From DATFNV01 sp963827935 (GTDB taxonomy: Bacteria; Planctomycetota; Planctomycetia; Gemmatales; Gemmataceae), in the NCBI GenBank assembly GCA_963827935.1, contig CAWHCN010000021.1:124001-188000 (forward strand): a stretch of 64,000 nucleotides of DNA, in the 5' to 3' direction. Position 1 is the first letter of the stretch, and every line of letters begins with the position of its first letter. The translations under genes and the position numbers were made by a program. Shown piece after piece: positions 1 to 9,317 of the stretch. The notes below the pieces were generated by a model. That model was given only the letters and a program-made list of their open reading frames with translations. It was not told the DNA's origin and made no database searches.

Positions 1-514
1 CGGAGTCCCACTCGATGACGACCTTGGCCGACTTGGGATCGAGGCGATAGGGCGGCTTTGTCTCCATTGTGTAGCGGGTGACGCGCGTTTTCTTGTTGCC
101 GCCGCTCATCGGCCCGTTGTCGCCGAGATAGAGGTAGCCGTTCTTGGCGAAGTCCGGGTGAAAGGCCATCCCATAGGCAATGCCGTCCAGCGTCAGCAGC
201 ACCTCGAACTTATCCGCGTTGGGATCGTCCTTGACGCGCAACAGGCGACCGTTGCCGCTCCAGGCTTTCATCTGCTGGATCAGGAGGAGCTGATCGCTGC
301 CGGGCTGATGGGCCACGCCGATGGGGCAGACGACATCGAGCTTGCTGAAGGTGCGAACCACCCGATAGGGCCGGGGGCCGTCCGGCGAGCCGATGACATG
401 CGAGCTATCCCACGGCACGCGCTTCCCCGGATCGGCCGTCTTGTCCGCGGCGGGGCCGGCCAACCCGGCGGCGAACAGGCCCAGGAGCGCGGCGGGAATC
501 AGGGGAAAACGCAT
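1..514 (-). CDS. secreted sugar-dehydrogenase-like beta-propeller protein (5' part)
   Basis: The gene runs off the left edge; the first 171 codons are present. The start ATG at 514 opens with a signal peptide (MRFPLIPAALLGLFAAGLAG) ending near residue 22, so the product is exported. The following sequence has the blade pattern of PQQ-dependent glucose/sorbosone dehydrogenase-like propellers, with segments such as PIGVAHQPGSDQLLL, GIAYGMAFHPDFAKNGYLYL and TRYTMETKPPYRLD. In planctomycetes these are usually periplasmic and often fused to a heme domain at the C-terminus, which cannot be seen here. The family assignment is by pattern; catalytic residues lie in the missing part. Confidence 0.7.
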   Translation of the reverse strand, partial: MRFPLIPAALLGLFAAGLAGPAADKTADPGKRVPWDSSHVIGSPDGPRPYRVVRTFSKLDVVCPIGVAHQPGSDQLLLIQQMKAWSGNGRLLRVKDDPNADKFEVLLTLDGIAYGMAFHPDFAKNGYLYLGDNGPMSGGNKKTRVTRYTMETKPPYRLDPKSAKVVIEWDS

Positions 515-612
515 GGCGGGAAACCCTTGCGATGGCGGGGCTGCGGGCAGGCGGTATCAAGGACTCTTTTTACAGCGCCCGGAACGAATGAACCACAGAA
601 GTCCACGGCATC

Positions 613-714
613 TGCGCGACCAGCGCCACGCGTCCGAGCCCGAAGCGTCAGCGAGGGACTGACCCGAAACCCTCGCTGACGCTTCGGGCTCGGACGCGTG
701 GCGCTGGTCGCGCA
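613..714. repeat. perfect 45-bp inverted repeat, RARSVSEG type
   Basis: Arms 613-657 and 670-714 are exact reverse complements around a 12-base loop. Translated in one frame an arm reads PRVRARSVSEG, a string that recurs as an annotation artefact in planctomycete genomes (recalled, not checked). It lies between two divergently oriented genes and could form a very stable hairpin. Confidence 0.9.
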
Positions 715-728
715 GTTGTCACTAGGCC

Positions 729-2383
729 TTGAATAAGCATATCCGCCTGGACCGGCGGCTGGGAGTTCTTGAAAAACTCGAAATCCTTCGGCGTTTTCCG
801 GGGTATCAAGAGGTGAACACGTTCTCTCACCCCAGGCCCGACGAGGGATTTCGAGTGAATCTCATCCTACGACGGTGGCTGAACAACTGCCAGCGCCGCA
901 TCCGACGCCGACTCGACAAGGACGACCTCCGCGGCTGCTCCCGACCCCTGCTCACCGCCACCAACATCCACTACGAGGTCGCCACTCGAACCCGCGCCAT
1001 CACCCACGGCGGCATTGGCGCCATCCATACCCTGGCCCGCCACCTCGGTCTCATTGACGCCATCGACCAACGACTTCACCTCCTCAAGAAGCACCTCCCC
1101 TACCACGATTCCGACCACGTCCTCAACATCGCCTACAACCCCCTCTGTGACGGCACCTGTTTCCAGGACATGGAACTCCGCCGTAACGACGAGAACTTCC
1201 TCGACGCCCTCGGCGCCCGCCGCACCCCTGACCCGACGACCGCCGGGGACTTCTGCCGCCGCTTCAAGCCCGCCCACATCTACACCCTGCTCGACATCAT
1301 CAACGACACCCGCATCAAGGCCTGGGCCGGCCAGCCGCGGGCCTTCTTCGACCGCGCCCTGATCGACATGGACGGCACCCTGGTGGCCACGACCGGGGCG
1401 TGCAAGAAGGGCATGGACATCGCCTACAACGGCACCTGGGGCTACCACCCACTGATCCTGACCCTGGCCAACACCGGGGAGGTCCTGGGCCTGGTCAACC
1501 GCCCCGGCAGCCGACCCTCGCACGAGGGCGCCGCCGCCGAGGTGGACCGGGCGATGGCCGTCTGCTTCCGAGGCGGCTTCCGCAAGGTGCTGCTGCGCGG
1601 CGACACCGACTTCTCCCAGACCCAGCACCTCGACCGCTGGGACGACGACCCCCGCGTCCGTTTTATCTTCGGCTACGACGCGGCGACCAATCTTGAGGAT
1701 ATCGCTCGGGCGCTGCCGGCCCGGACCTGGCGGCCGCTGGAACGGCCGGCCCGCTACGAGGTCAAGACGCAGCCGCGGCGGCGGCGGGACAAGGTCAAGG
1801 AGGCCATCGTGGTCAGGCGCGGGTTCGAGAACCTGCGGCTGCGTTCGGAAGAGGTGGCCGAGTTCAACTACCGGCCGACGGCTTGCCGGAAGACGTACCG
1901 CATGGTCGTGGTCCGCAAGAACATCACACGGGAGAAGGGCGAGGTGCGGCTGTTCGATGAGGTCCGTTATTTCTTCTACATCACCAACGACTGGGTGAGT
2001 GAGGCGTCGGAGGTGGTGTTCGCCGCGAACGACCGCTGCGACCAGGAGAACCTGCTGTCGCAGTTGCACGGCGGGGTGCGGGCGTTGAAGGCACCGACGG
2101 ACACGCTGGAGAGCAATTGGGCGTACATGGTGATGACGGCCCTGGCGTGGAACCTGAAGGCGTGGTGGGCGCTGGCCTTGCCGGAGCCCGGGGGCGCTGG
2201 GGGGAGAAGCGTTGTGAGGAGAAGGCTTGGGTGCTGGGGCTGGAGTTCAAGACGTTCGTGAATGCCTTCGTGCGCCTGCCGTGCCAGGTGCTCCGGACGG
2301 GTGGCAAATTGGTGTATCGGCTGTTGTCTTGGAACCCCCATCTTCCCATCTTCTTGCGTCTGGTTGATGCCCTGCGTTGTTGA
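729..2383 (+). pseudogene. IS1380-family transposase, frameshifted near the C-terminus
   Basis: The product matches IS1380-type DDE transposases: GGIGAIHTLARHLGLIDAID, LPYHDSDHVLNIAYN, ELRRNDENFLDALGA, PDPTTAGDFCRRF, then the catalytic-core segments DRALIDMDGTLV, YNGTWGYHPL and LLRGDTDFSQTQHLDRWD. The reading frame changes near 2195, in a C/G-rich run (gagcccgggggcg), consistent with loss of one base. The C-terminal segment, including LEFKTFVNAFVRLPCQV and LVYRLLSW, continues in another frame to the stop at 2383. The length, 1655 bases, is two over a multiple of three, as expected for one deletion. The first 40 codons look unlike the family and the true start may be nearer 850. I could not define the terminal inverted repeats of the element. 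Confidence 0.85.
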
Positions 2384-2616
2384 GGCGTGAGCCGATGAAG
2401 TCGGGGTACGTAGGCCCCGATCCGCCACGGCCCCAAGAGCGACAGCGCAGGAAGTCTGGTGAGCCATGTGGGAATCACAATCGGGCACAAACAGTCCGTC
2501 CCCGATGGGGCGGGGCGGGAGTGGTCCGTACAGCCGAACCCTGGCTCACCAACCCCGCCGGGCCACGGGCTTTCGCTTGTTTAAGGACTAGGTCGGCGCT
2601 GGCCTGGTTGGCAGGG

Positions 2617-4323
<1,707 letters not shown>

Positions 4324-4705
4324 AACGATAGGCTTCCCTGGGCTCTCCTGCCCCGCGCTCGAATGCTCTCCAAGAGCGGTGGCCAGGATATCTGTAACCC
4401 GGGTCTTCAAGAGCGGCAGATCGCTCTCAACAATCTGCCACACGAGATCCAGGCGGACTTCGATGTAGTTGTGAATCACACGGTCGCGCATCCCCGCGAT
4501 CTGCTTCCACGCCACGTCGGCGTGCGCGGCTCTCGAGCTCCGGGCTCAGCTTTTTGATGGCCTCACCGATGATTCCGATATTTCGGATAACGGCATCCTG
4601 AACCATCGACTCGGCCAGGAAACGGTCCCGGCCGGGGCTGGTGTAATCAAGGATCCGGTTTGCACTGTCGAGGATGTGCAAGAGATACGCTCGATCCCGT
4701 TTCAT
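4324..4705 (-). pseudogene. hepT: HepT-type HEPN ribonuclease toxin, frameshifted
   Basis: HepT is the HEPN-fold RNase toxin of the MntA-HepT pair. The N-terminal half (MKRDRAYLLHILDSANRILD, later NIGIIGEAIKKLSPEL) reads in one frame from 4705. The second half, including ADVAWKQIAGMRDRVIHNY with the R-x4-H-x-Y active-site motif, reads in another, joined near 4530 by a probable one-base insertion. The start overlaps the mntA stop by four bases. After the HEPN domain there is no stop codon: the frame runs straight into glnS, so a corrected gene would be translationally fused to or read through into glnS unless a further base error hides the stop. Whether the cell makes active toxin cannot be told from this sequence. 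Confidence 0.75.
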
Positions 4706-4990
4706 AGCGGCACGGCCTCCCGCAGGATGTCCTCCGCCATGTACGGGCTAATGCCGCCCTCCGCCACCACGTCCACGGGGCGGCCGAGGAGTTCTTCCAG
4801 ATCCTGCCCAAATCCGACTTGATCCAGAAGGCTCCGTCCCGGCTCGAATTGAATCAGGAAATCGATGTCGCTATCTGGTCGCTCCTCCCCGCGCAACTGA
4901 CCCGAAAACCCGCACCCGGCGAATGCCGTAACTTCGGGCCAGTTCCATGATGTCCGTCCGGTGGTCACGAAGGAGATCGAGTTGACTCAT
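4702..4990 (-). pseudogene. mntA: MntA-type minimal nucleotidyltransferase antitoxin, frameshifted
   Basis: MntA antitoxins AMPylate the HepT toxin. From ATG 4990, which has a strong ribosome site (ggtggaggtg) overlapping the end of gltX, the protein starts MSQLDLLRDHRTDIMELARS and reaches VRVFGSVARG, the nucleotide-binding GS motif. It then shifts by one base near 4887 (an extra G in a gggga/gga run) into ERPDSDIDFLIQFEPG, which supplies the catalytic DxD, and on to the C-terminal MAEDILREAVPL. With one G removed the gene would be about 95 residues, normal for the family. The shift falls exactly between the two halves of the active site. Confidence 0.78.
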
Positions 4991-5005
4991 GGCGATCACC
5001 TCCAC

Positions 5006-6577
5006 CTATGCCACCTGGGCAAGTCGCGCCAGCGCCCGATCAATGCGGGCAACACTGTGTTCCTTCCCCAGGATCGCCAACGTCTCATACACGCCAAACC
5101 CGACGCCCTTCCCCGTGACGGCGACACGCAGCGCCTGCTGAATCTGCTTGAGCTGGATACTTTCCGCCTGCAGATAATCATTCATCAGCGCTTCCAGCGA
5201 ACGGGCGTCAAACGCCGTCGCCGAGGCCAGCCGGCCGCGAAATCTGCGCAGCAGGCCGGCGGCTTCCGGCGGCTTGTGCAATTGCTTCTCGAATGCCGAC
5301 TCGTCATAGGCCAGCTGCTCGTCGGCAACGAAGAAGTCGCGATAGTCCAAGATGTCGCCGGCCACCCGGATACGCTCCGTCGCGGCCCGAACGATCTCCT
5401 CCACCTTCGCCTTCACCTCTGCCGATGCCGGATCGGAGATCAGCTTCGCCTTCTGCAGGTACGGCAAACACATGGCCGTCTTCTCGTCGGCTGGCAGACG
5501 CTGCATGTAGCGTTCCTGGAACGCGAACAGCTTCTTGGGATCGAAACTGGCGGCACTCTTGTTGACCCGGTCCAGCGAAAACGCGCGGATCATCTCGTCG
5601 CGCGAAAACTCCTCCGTTTTGTCGTCCAGCGACCAGCCGAGTAGGACGAGATAGTTCAGCACGGCATCGGGCAGGTAGCCGACCTCGCGATAAAAATCGA
5701 CGATGACCGGGTTGAACGTCTCGGCCGACGTGGCATGCCCCGTGGCCAGGGCGATGGCCTGGCCATGTTCGTACACCTTCTTGAAATCCGGGTTCTTAAG
5801 GTACTGCGCGATCTTCCGCTTGCTCAGCTTGTTCTTGCTCCCCGGCTCGGCCACGAAGGGCAAATGGGCGTATTCCGGCAGCGGATAGCCCAGCCCCTGG
5901 GCGATGAAGACCTGCCGGGGCGTGTTCGACAGGTGCTCCTCGGCCCGGATCACGTGGGTGATCTTCATGTCGTAATCGTCAACGACATTGGCGAGGTTGT
6001 AGAGGACCGTGCCGTTCTCGCGCTGGATGACGTGGTCCGGCTCGGTCGCCCAGTCGATGGCCATGGCGCCGCGGATGTGATCGCGAAACTCGCAGACGCC
6101 GGTGCTTGGCATGGCCAGCCGTACCACGCCGGTTCGCCCCTGGGTCTCGAAGCGGGCGCGGTCGGCCGGCGTGTCGGCCCGCCACTTCCCCTTGTAGACG
6201 TAGGGCCGCTTCTCTTTCTCCGCCGCCTCGCGATCGGCCTTCAACTCCTCCTTGGTGGCGTAGTCCCAGTAAGCCAAACCCCGCTCCAGAAGTTGCTTGA
6301 CAGCGGCCTGGTAGCGGGCTAGCTTCTGCGACTGGTAGTAGGGGCCGTGCGGTCCGCCGACCTCGGCCCCCTCGTCCCAGTCGATGCCCAGCCAGCGGAA
6401 GCCGTCGAGGATCGGCTGCAGGGCCTCCTGCACGTTGCGTTCAGCATCGGTATCGTCGATGCGCAGAACAAACTGCCCGCCGTGCTGGCGGGCGAACAGC
6501 CAGTTGAACAGGGCCGTGCGGACGCCGCCGATGTGCAGATAGCCGGTCGGACTTGGGGCAAATCGCGTGCGCACCAT
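5006..6577 (-). CDS. gltX: glutamyl-tRNA synthetase
   Basis: Cytoplasmic class I synthetase that charges tRNA-Glu. The 523-residue product begins at ATG 6577 with MVRTRFAPSPTGYLHIGGVR, containing the HIGH-type motif at residues 15-18, and has the KMSKS equivalent KNKLSKRKIAQYL near residue 260. The C-terminal helical anticodon-binding domain is complete, ending in a normal stop. The longer open frame upstream is not conserved. The next gene downstream, mntA, starts 16 bases after this stop, so gltX, mntA, hepT and glnS probably share a transcript. A TATAAT box sits only seven bases upstream of the ATG, suggesting a leaderless or near-leaderless message. Confidence 0.96.
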   Translation of the reverse strand: MVRTRFAPSPTGYLHIGGVRTALFNWLFARQHGGQFVLRIDDTDAERNVQEALQPILDGFRWLGIDWDEGAEVGGPHGPYYQSQKLARYQAAVKQLLERGLAYWDYATKEELKADREAAEKEKRPYVYKGKWRADTPADRARFETQGRTGVVRLAMPSTGVCEFRDHIRGAMAIDWATEPDHVIQRENGTVLYNLANVVDDYDMKITHVIRAEEHLSNTPRQVFIAQGLGYPLPEYAHLPFVAEPGSKNKLSKRKIAQYLKNPDFKKVYEHGQAIALATGHATSAETFNPVIVDFYREVGYLPDAVLNYLVLLGWSLDDKTEEFSRDEMIRAFSLDRVNKSAASFDPKKLFAFQERYMQRLPADEKTAMCLPYLQKAKLISDPASAEVKAKVEEIVRAATERIRVAGDILDYRDFFVADEQLAYDESAFEKQLHKPPEAAGLLRRFRGRLASATAFDARSLEALMNDYLQAESIQLKQIQQALRVAVTGKGVGFGVYETLAILGKEHSVARIDRALARLAQVA

Positions 6578-6584
6578 GCTCGCA

Positions 6585-6613
6585 ATTATAGTCGGCGAGC
6601 GGCCAGGCGTCAG
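6585..6613 (-). promoter_or_regulatory. possible gltX promoter
   Basis: On the minus strand a perfect TATAAT occupies 6590-6585, and CTGACG, 17 bases upstream inside the arm of a palindrome, resembles a -35 box (4 of 6 bases). Transcription would begin at or next to the gltX ATG. The word AATTATAGTCG on the plus strand here recurs at 12155-12165. Confidence 0.4.
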
Positions 6614-6661
6614 CCGGCCGGTGAGACTCGGACCGGCGGGCTGACGCCTGGCCGCTCGCCG
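6593..6661. repeat. 30-bp inverted repeat
   Basis: Arms 6593-6622 and 6632-6661 pair with one mismatch around a nine-base loop. The element sits upstream of gltX and downstream of the zinc-ribbon gene on the same strand, so it may act as terminator of the latter and as part of the gltX promoter region. Confidence 0.85.
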
Positions 6662-6675
6662 GAAGCTTGAGGTTC

Positions 6676-6888
6676 TTACGCGCTGCGGCGATAGGCCACG
6701 CCCAGCGAACAGCGCTCTTCTCCTTCGATCAGGATGAGGACAGGCTCGGCATCCCGGGGCGTGAACCGCGGGACGACGAACTGGTGAGTGCATCCCGGGC
6801 AGGCGCGGGACTGGCCGCGGAGTTGAATGGGGGCCTTGATGCGGGCTCCGCACGACGGGCAGCAGAACTGAACAGAATTGGCCGGCAT
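6676..6888 (-). CDS. small zinc-ribbon protein
   Basis: A 70-residue protein whose first half is a double CxxC zinc ribbon: CCPSCGARIKAP then RACPGCTHQFVVPRF. The tail (VLILIEGEERCSLGVAYRRS) is compact and has no membrane segment. Small zinc-ribbon proteins of this form are common in planctomycetes and have no assigned reaction; metal binding for folding is the only safe inference. ATG 6888 was chosen because it is followed at once by the ribbon and preceded by a GGAG ribosome site. The open frame continues far upstream but is antisense to the next gene and is not coding. Confidence 0.7.
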   Translation of the reverse strand: MPANSVQFCCPSCGARIKAPIQLRGQSRACPGCTHQFVVPRFTPRDAEPVLILIEGEERCSLGVAYRRSA

Positions 6889-7209
6889 GAGGAGACTCCC
6901 CTGGTAGGCGGTGGACTCGGGCGAGACACTATTGGCCCGGCGGGGTTTATCCCTGCTGGGATGGGCTCGCCGCCTTGTCAAGCGTTCCGGATCGGGCAAC
7001 CTGGCTAATTCACCGGTCGCGTTTTTGCCGGCATCACCGCCGCATTTTGTGGGGGAATTTTCGTGGTCCCCCGGCGCGGCGGTATTCGGCGACCCGAAAC
7101 GACTTTCCAGGTAGCCGGTTCGGCCGCACAGCAGGAAACGCTCACCCTGGGCACGGAATACGGCAAAGTCGCCGAAGCGGGCAATAGCCACGGTCCTGGA
7201 ATAAGGGTG
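6889..7209. other. divergent intergenic region
   Basis: This stretch separates the zinc-ribbon gene (minus) from the CxxCH protein (plus). I see no gene, RNA or clear promoter hexamers; it should hold the regulatory sites of both genes. Confidence 0.5.
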
Positions 7210-8070
7210 ATGATGATGCTGAAATCGCCGCGCGGTGCCGGTCTGGCCGCAGCCCTCCTGGTTGCGCCTCTCGTGGCCTGGGGCTGTGGTGGGAACACGA
7301 ATCCGCCGCAATCGACAACCGCGGCTCCACCCGCGACACAGCCAGCGCCGCCGGCGGATGGGCCCAAGGGGGGAGCCACGGAAGCCGAGGGACCACGCGG
7401 CAACACCGCCGACCGCGGCAAGCTCAAACCGATCATGGCCAAGATCGGCGCCAACCGCGATAAGAACTCCCTGACGAATCTTCTCAACGAGGAACTGAAA
7501 GGCGACGAGCCGGCCTGGGACAAAGTGCAGCCTCAAGCCGCTGAGTATGCCAAGCTGGCCGCCGAAATCGGCAAGATCGCTCCGCCCCGCGGCGAGAAGG
7601 CAGCGTTTACGAAACTGGCCGACGCCTTTGCCGAGTCGGCCAGCGCCCTGGACAAGGCAGCCCAGGCCAAGGATCTGGCCGCCGTTAAGGCAGCGCACAA
7701 CAAGCTCAACGGGTCGTGCATGGCCTGCCATCGCGAACACCGCGGCGGGGCCGTTGCGGGCGGGTTCGGTGGGGGGGGATTTGGCGCGGGGGGATTTGGC
7801 GCTGGTGGGTTCGGCGGCGGATTCACGTTCCCGCCCCCGACGCAGGTTCTGTCCCCGTTCCTGCAGGACTGGCTTCAGTCGACTCCGGAGCAGAAAAAGA
7901 AAATCGAGGATCTGCAAAAGGAGGTCGATGCCGAGCTGGAGAAAATGCTGACCGATGAGCAAAAGAAGCAGTTGAAGGAGATGAAAGAGAACACCGGCCG
8001 CGGCGGCTTCCCCGGCTTTGGACCGGGTGGACCCGGTGGTCCGGGTGCTCCCGGCGGCAATCGCGGCTAG
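7210..8070 (+). CDS. exported Gly-rich protein with one CxxCH heme motif
   Basis: The 286-residue product starts with a signal sequence (MMMLKSPRGAGLAAALLVAP) ending in WGC, possibly a weak lipobox, followed by a Pro/Thr/Gly linker. A helical domain (about residues 75-175) ends in CMACHREHR, a single c-type heme site placed C-terminally as in the cytochrome c' / four-helix cytochrome fold. A run of GFGAGG repeats follows, then a helical module with LQKEVDAELEKMLTDEQKKQL, then a second Gly/Pro-rich tail. The end module is shared with the next gene downstream. Three ATGs are stacked at 7210-7218; the first is given. Heme binding is inferred from the motif. Confidence 0.8.
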   Translation: MMMLKSPRGAGLAAALLVAPLVAWGCGGNTNPPQSTTAAPPATQPAPPADGPKGGATEAEGPRGNTADRGKLKPIMAKIGANRDKNSLTNLLNEELKGDEPAWDKVQPQAAEYAKLAAEIGKIAPPRGEKAAFTKLADAFAESASALDKAAQAKDLAAVKAAHNKLNGSCMACHREHRGGAVAGGFGGGGFGAGGFGAGGFGGGFTFPPPTQVLSPFLQDWLQSTPEQKKKIEDLQKEVDAELEKMLTDEQKKQLKEMKENTGRGGFPGFGPGGPGGPGAPGGNRG

Positions 8071-8183
8071 CCGCGTCGCCCCGACGGCGACAATGAATAA
8101 ACCAACGGGGCGAAGAGGCATGCCCCAGATCGTTCCTGGCAACAAGCGCTGTTGCAGACCTTTAACTCGAGGAGACCGTAGCA

Positions 8184-9203
8184 ATGCGTCGTAGAACTCT
8201 GGCAGCGGCCCTGGTGGCCGGACTGCTCGTCATTGGGCCCGTGGTGTCGCAGCAACCCGGCGGCCGCGGCGGCCGCGGCGGCGGCGGCTTCGGCGGCTTC
8301 GGCGGTGGCGGCCTCGCCATGATGATCGGCAACAACAAGCAGCTCCAGGACGAGCTGAAGGTAAACGAGGACCAGGCCAAGAAACTCACCGATGCCCTGG
8401 CCAAGGTCCGCGAAGAAACTCAGGACGACACAGCCAAGCTGCGCGACCAGAACACCTCGCAGGAAGAGCGCGACAACATCCGTAAGAAGATCGCCGACGC
8501 CAACGAAAAGGCCGTCGCGTCCGTCCTCAAACCCGAACAGGTCAAGCGCCTGCACCAGATCGAAAACCAGCAGGCGAACCAGCGGGCGCCGCTCGGCATG
8601 TTTGCCAAGGCGGACGTGCAGCTGGCCCTCAAACTCAACGATGACCAGAAGGACAAGATCAAGGGCATCACCACCGACCTGCAAAAGGACCTGCGCGATC
8701 TGCAGCCGGCCGCCGGCGGCGGCGGTAACGGCGGTCGAGGCGGCCGCGGTGGGTTTGGCGGCGGCTTCGGCGCCCCCCCCGATCCCGAGATGGTCAAGAA
8801 GCAGCAGGGGCTCCGTAAGGAGGCCATGGACAGCGTCGTCAAGCTGCTCAACGGCGAGCAGAAGACCACTCTTGAGGACCTTACCGGCAAGCCCTTCGAG
8901 CTGACCTTCCAGAACTTCGGCGGCGGCCGCGGTGGCTTCGGCGGCGGCGGGTTCGGCGGCTTTGCCCGGCCCGGCACCGTCATGGCCACCGGCGTGCAGG
9001 ACCAGCTGAAGCTCAGCGCCGAACAGAAGACGAAGCTGGCCGATCTGCAAAAGGATGTCGATGAGAAGCTGGCCAAGATCCTCACCGAGGATCAGAACAA
9101 GCAGCTCAAGGAAATGCAGGCGGGCGGCGGTCGCGGCGGCCGCGGCGGCAATGGCCGCGGTGGTCGCGGCGGTCAGGGCGGCAAGCCCCAACCCGACTTC
9201 TGA
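8184..9203 (+). CDS. exported Gly-rich helical repeat protein
   Basis: A 339-residue protein with a clear signal peptide (MRRRTLAAALVAGLLVIGPV) and a strong GAGGAG ribosome site. It alternates Gly/Arg/Phe-rich stretches (about residues 25-45, 185-210, 245-265 and 305-330) with charged helical blocks. The blocks carry the pattern of Spy/LTXXQ-like periplasmic proteins, for example KVNEDQAKKLTDALAKV, KLNDDQKDKIKGI and SAEQKTKLADLQKDV. The last block is nearly the same as the C-terminal block of the preceding gene. Function is unknown; a periplasmic chaperone or envelope-stress role is possible by analogy with Spy. The two neighbours probably arose by module sharing. Confidence 0.8.
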   Translation: MRRRTLAAALVAGLLVIGPVVSQQPGGRGGRGGGGFGGFGGGGLAMMIGNNKQLQDELKVNEDQAKKLTDALAKVREETQDDTAKLRDQNTSQEERDNIRKKIADANEKAVASVLKPEQVKRLHQIENQQANQRAPLGMFAKADVQLALKLNDDQKDKIKGITTDLQKDLRDLQPAAGGGGNGGRGGRGGFGGGFGAPPDPEMVKKQQGLRKEAMDSVVKLLNGEQKTTLEDLTGKPFELTFQNFGGGRGGFGGGGFGGFARPGTVMATGVQDQLKLSAEQKTKLADLQKDVDEKLAKILTEDQNKQLKEMQAGGGRGGRGGNGRGGRGGQGGKPQPDF

Positions 9204-9234
9204 GCCGACTCGTCCGTTTCCCCTCACACGGCCT

Positions 9235-9268
9235 GCGGACCGGAACGACCTTCCGGTCCGCGGGCGCT
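9235..9268 (+). terminator. probable rho-independent terminator
   Basis: The stem gcggaccggaa (9235-9245) pairs with ttccggtccgc (9251-9261) and is followed by gggcgctttt. It lies 30 bases after the stop of the Gly-rich protein gene. Confidence 0.6.
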
Positions 9269-9317
9269 TTTGCTCACGTCAAGCGCCCTGAACCTCGGTT
9301 CCTTTCCCAGGTCCGTC

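Noticed and set aside
867..2069. Long open frame antisense to the IS1380 transposase
   Set aside because: No homology pattern; a high-GC shadow of the transposase gene.
6676..8184. Very long minus-strand open frame containing the zinc-ribbon protein
   Set aside because: Only the last 70 codons look coding; the rest is antisense to the CxxCH protein, so I kept just 6676-6888.
8067..9227. Minus-strand frame rich in Ala/Leu
   Set aside because: Antisense of the Gly-rich protein gene; repeats of GGC produce long open frames on the other strand.
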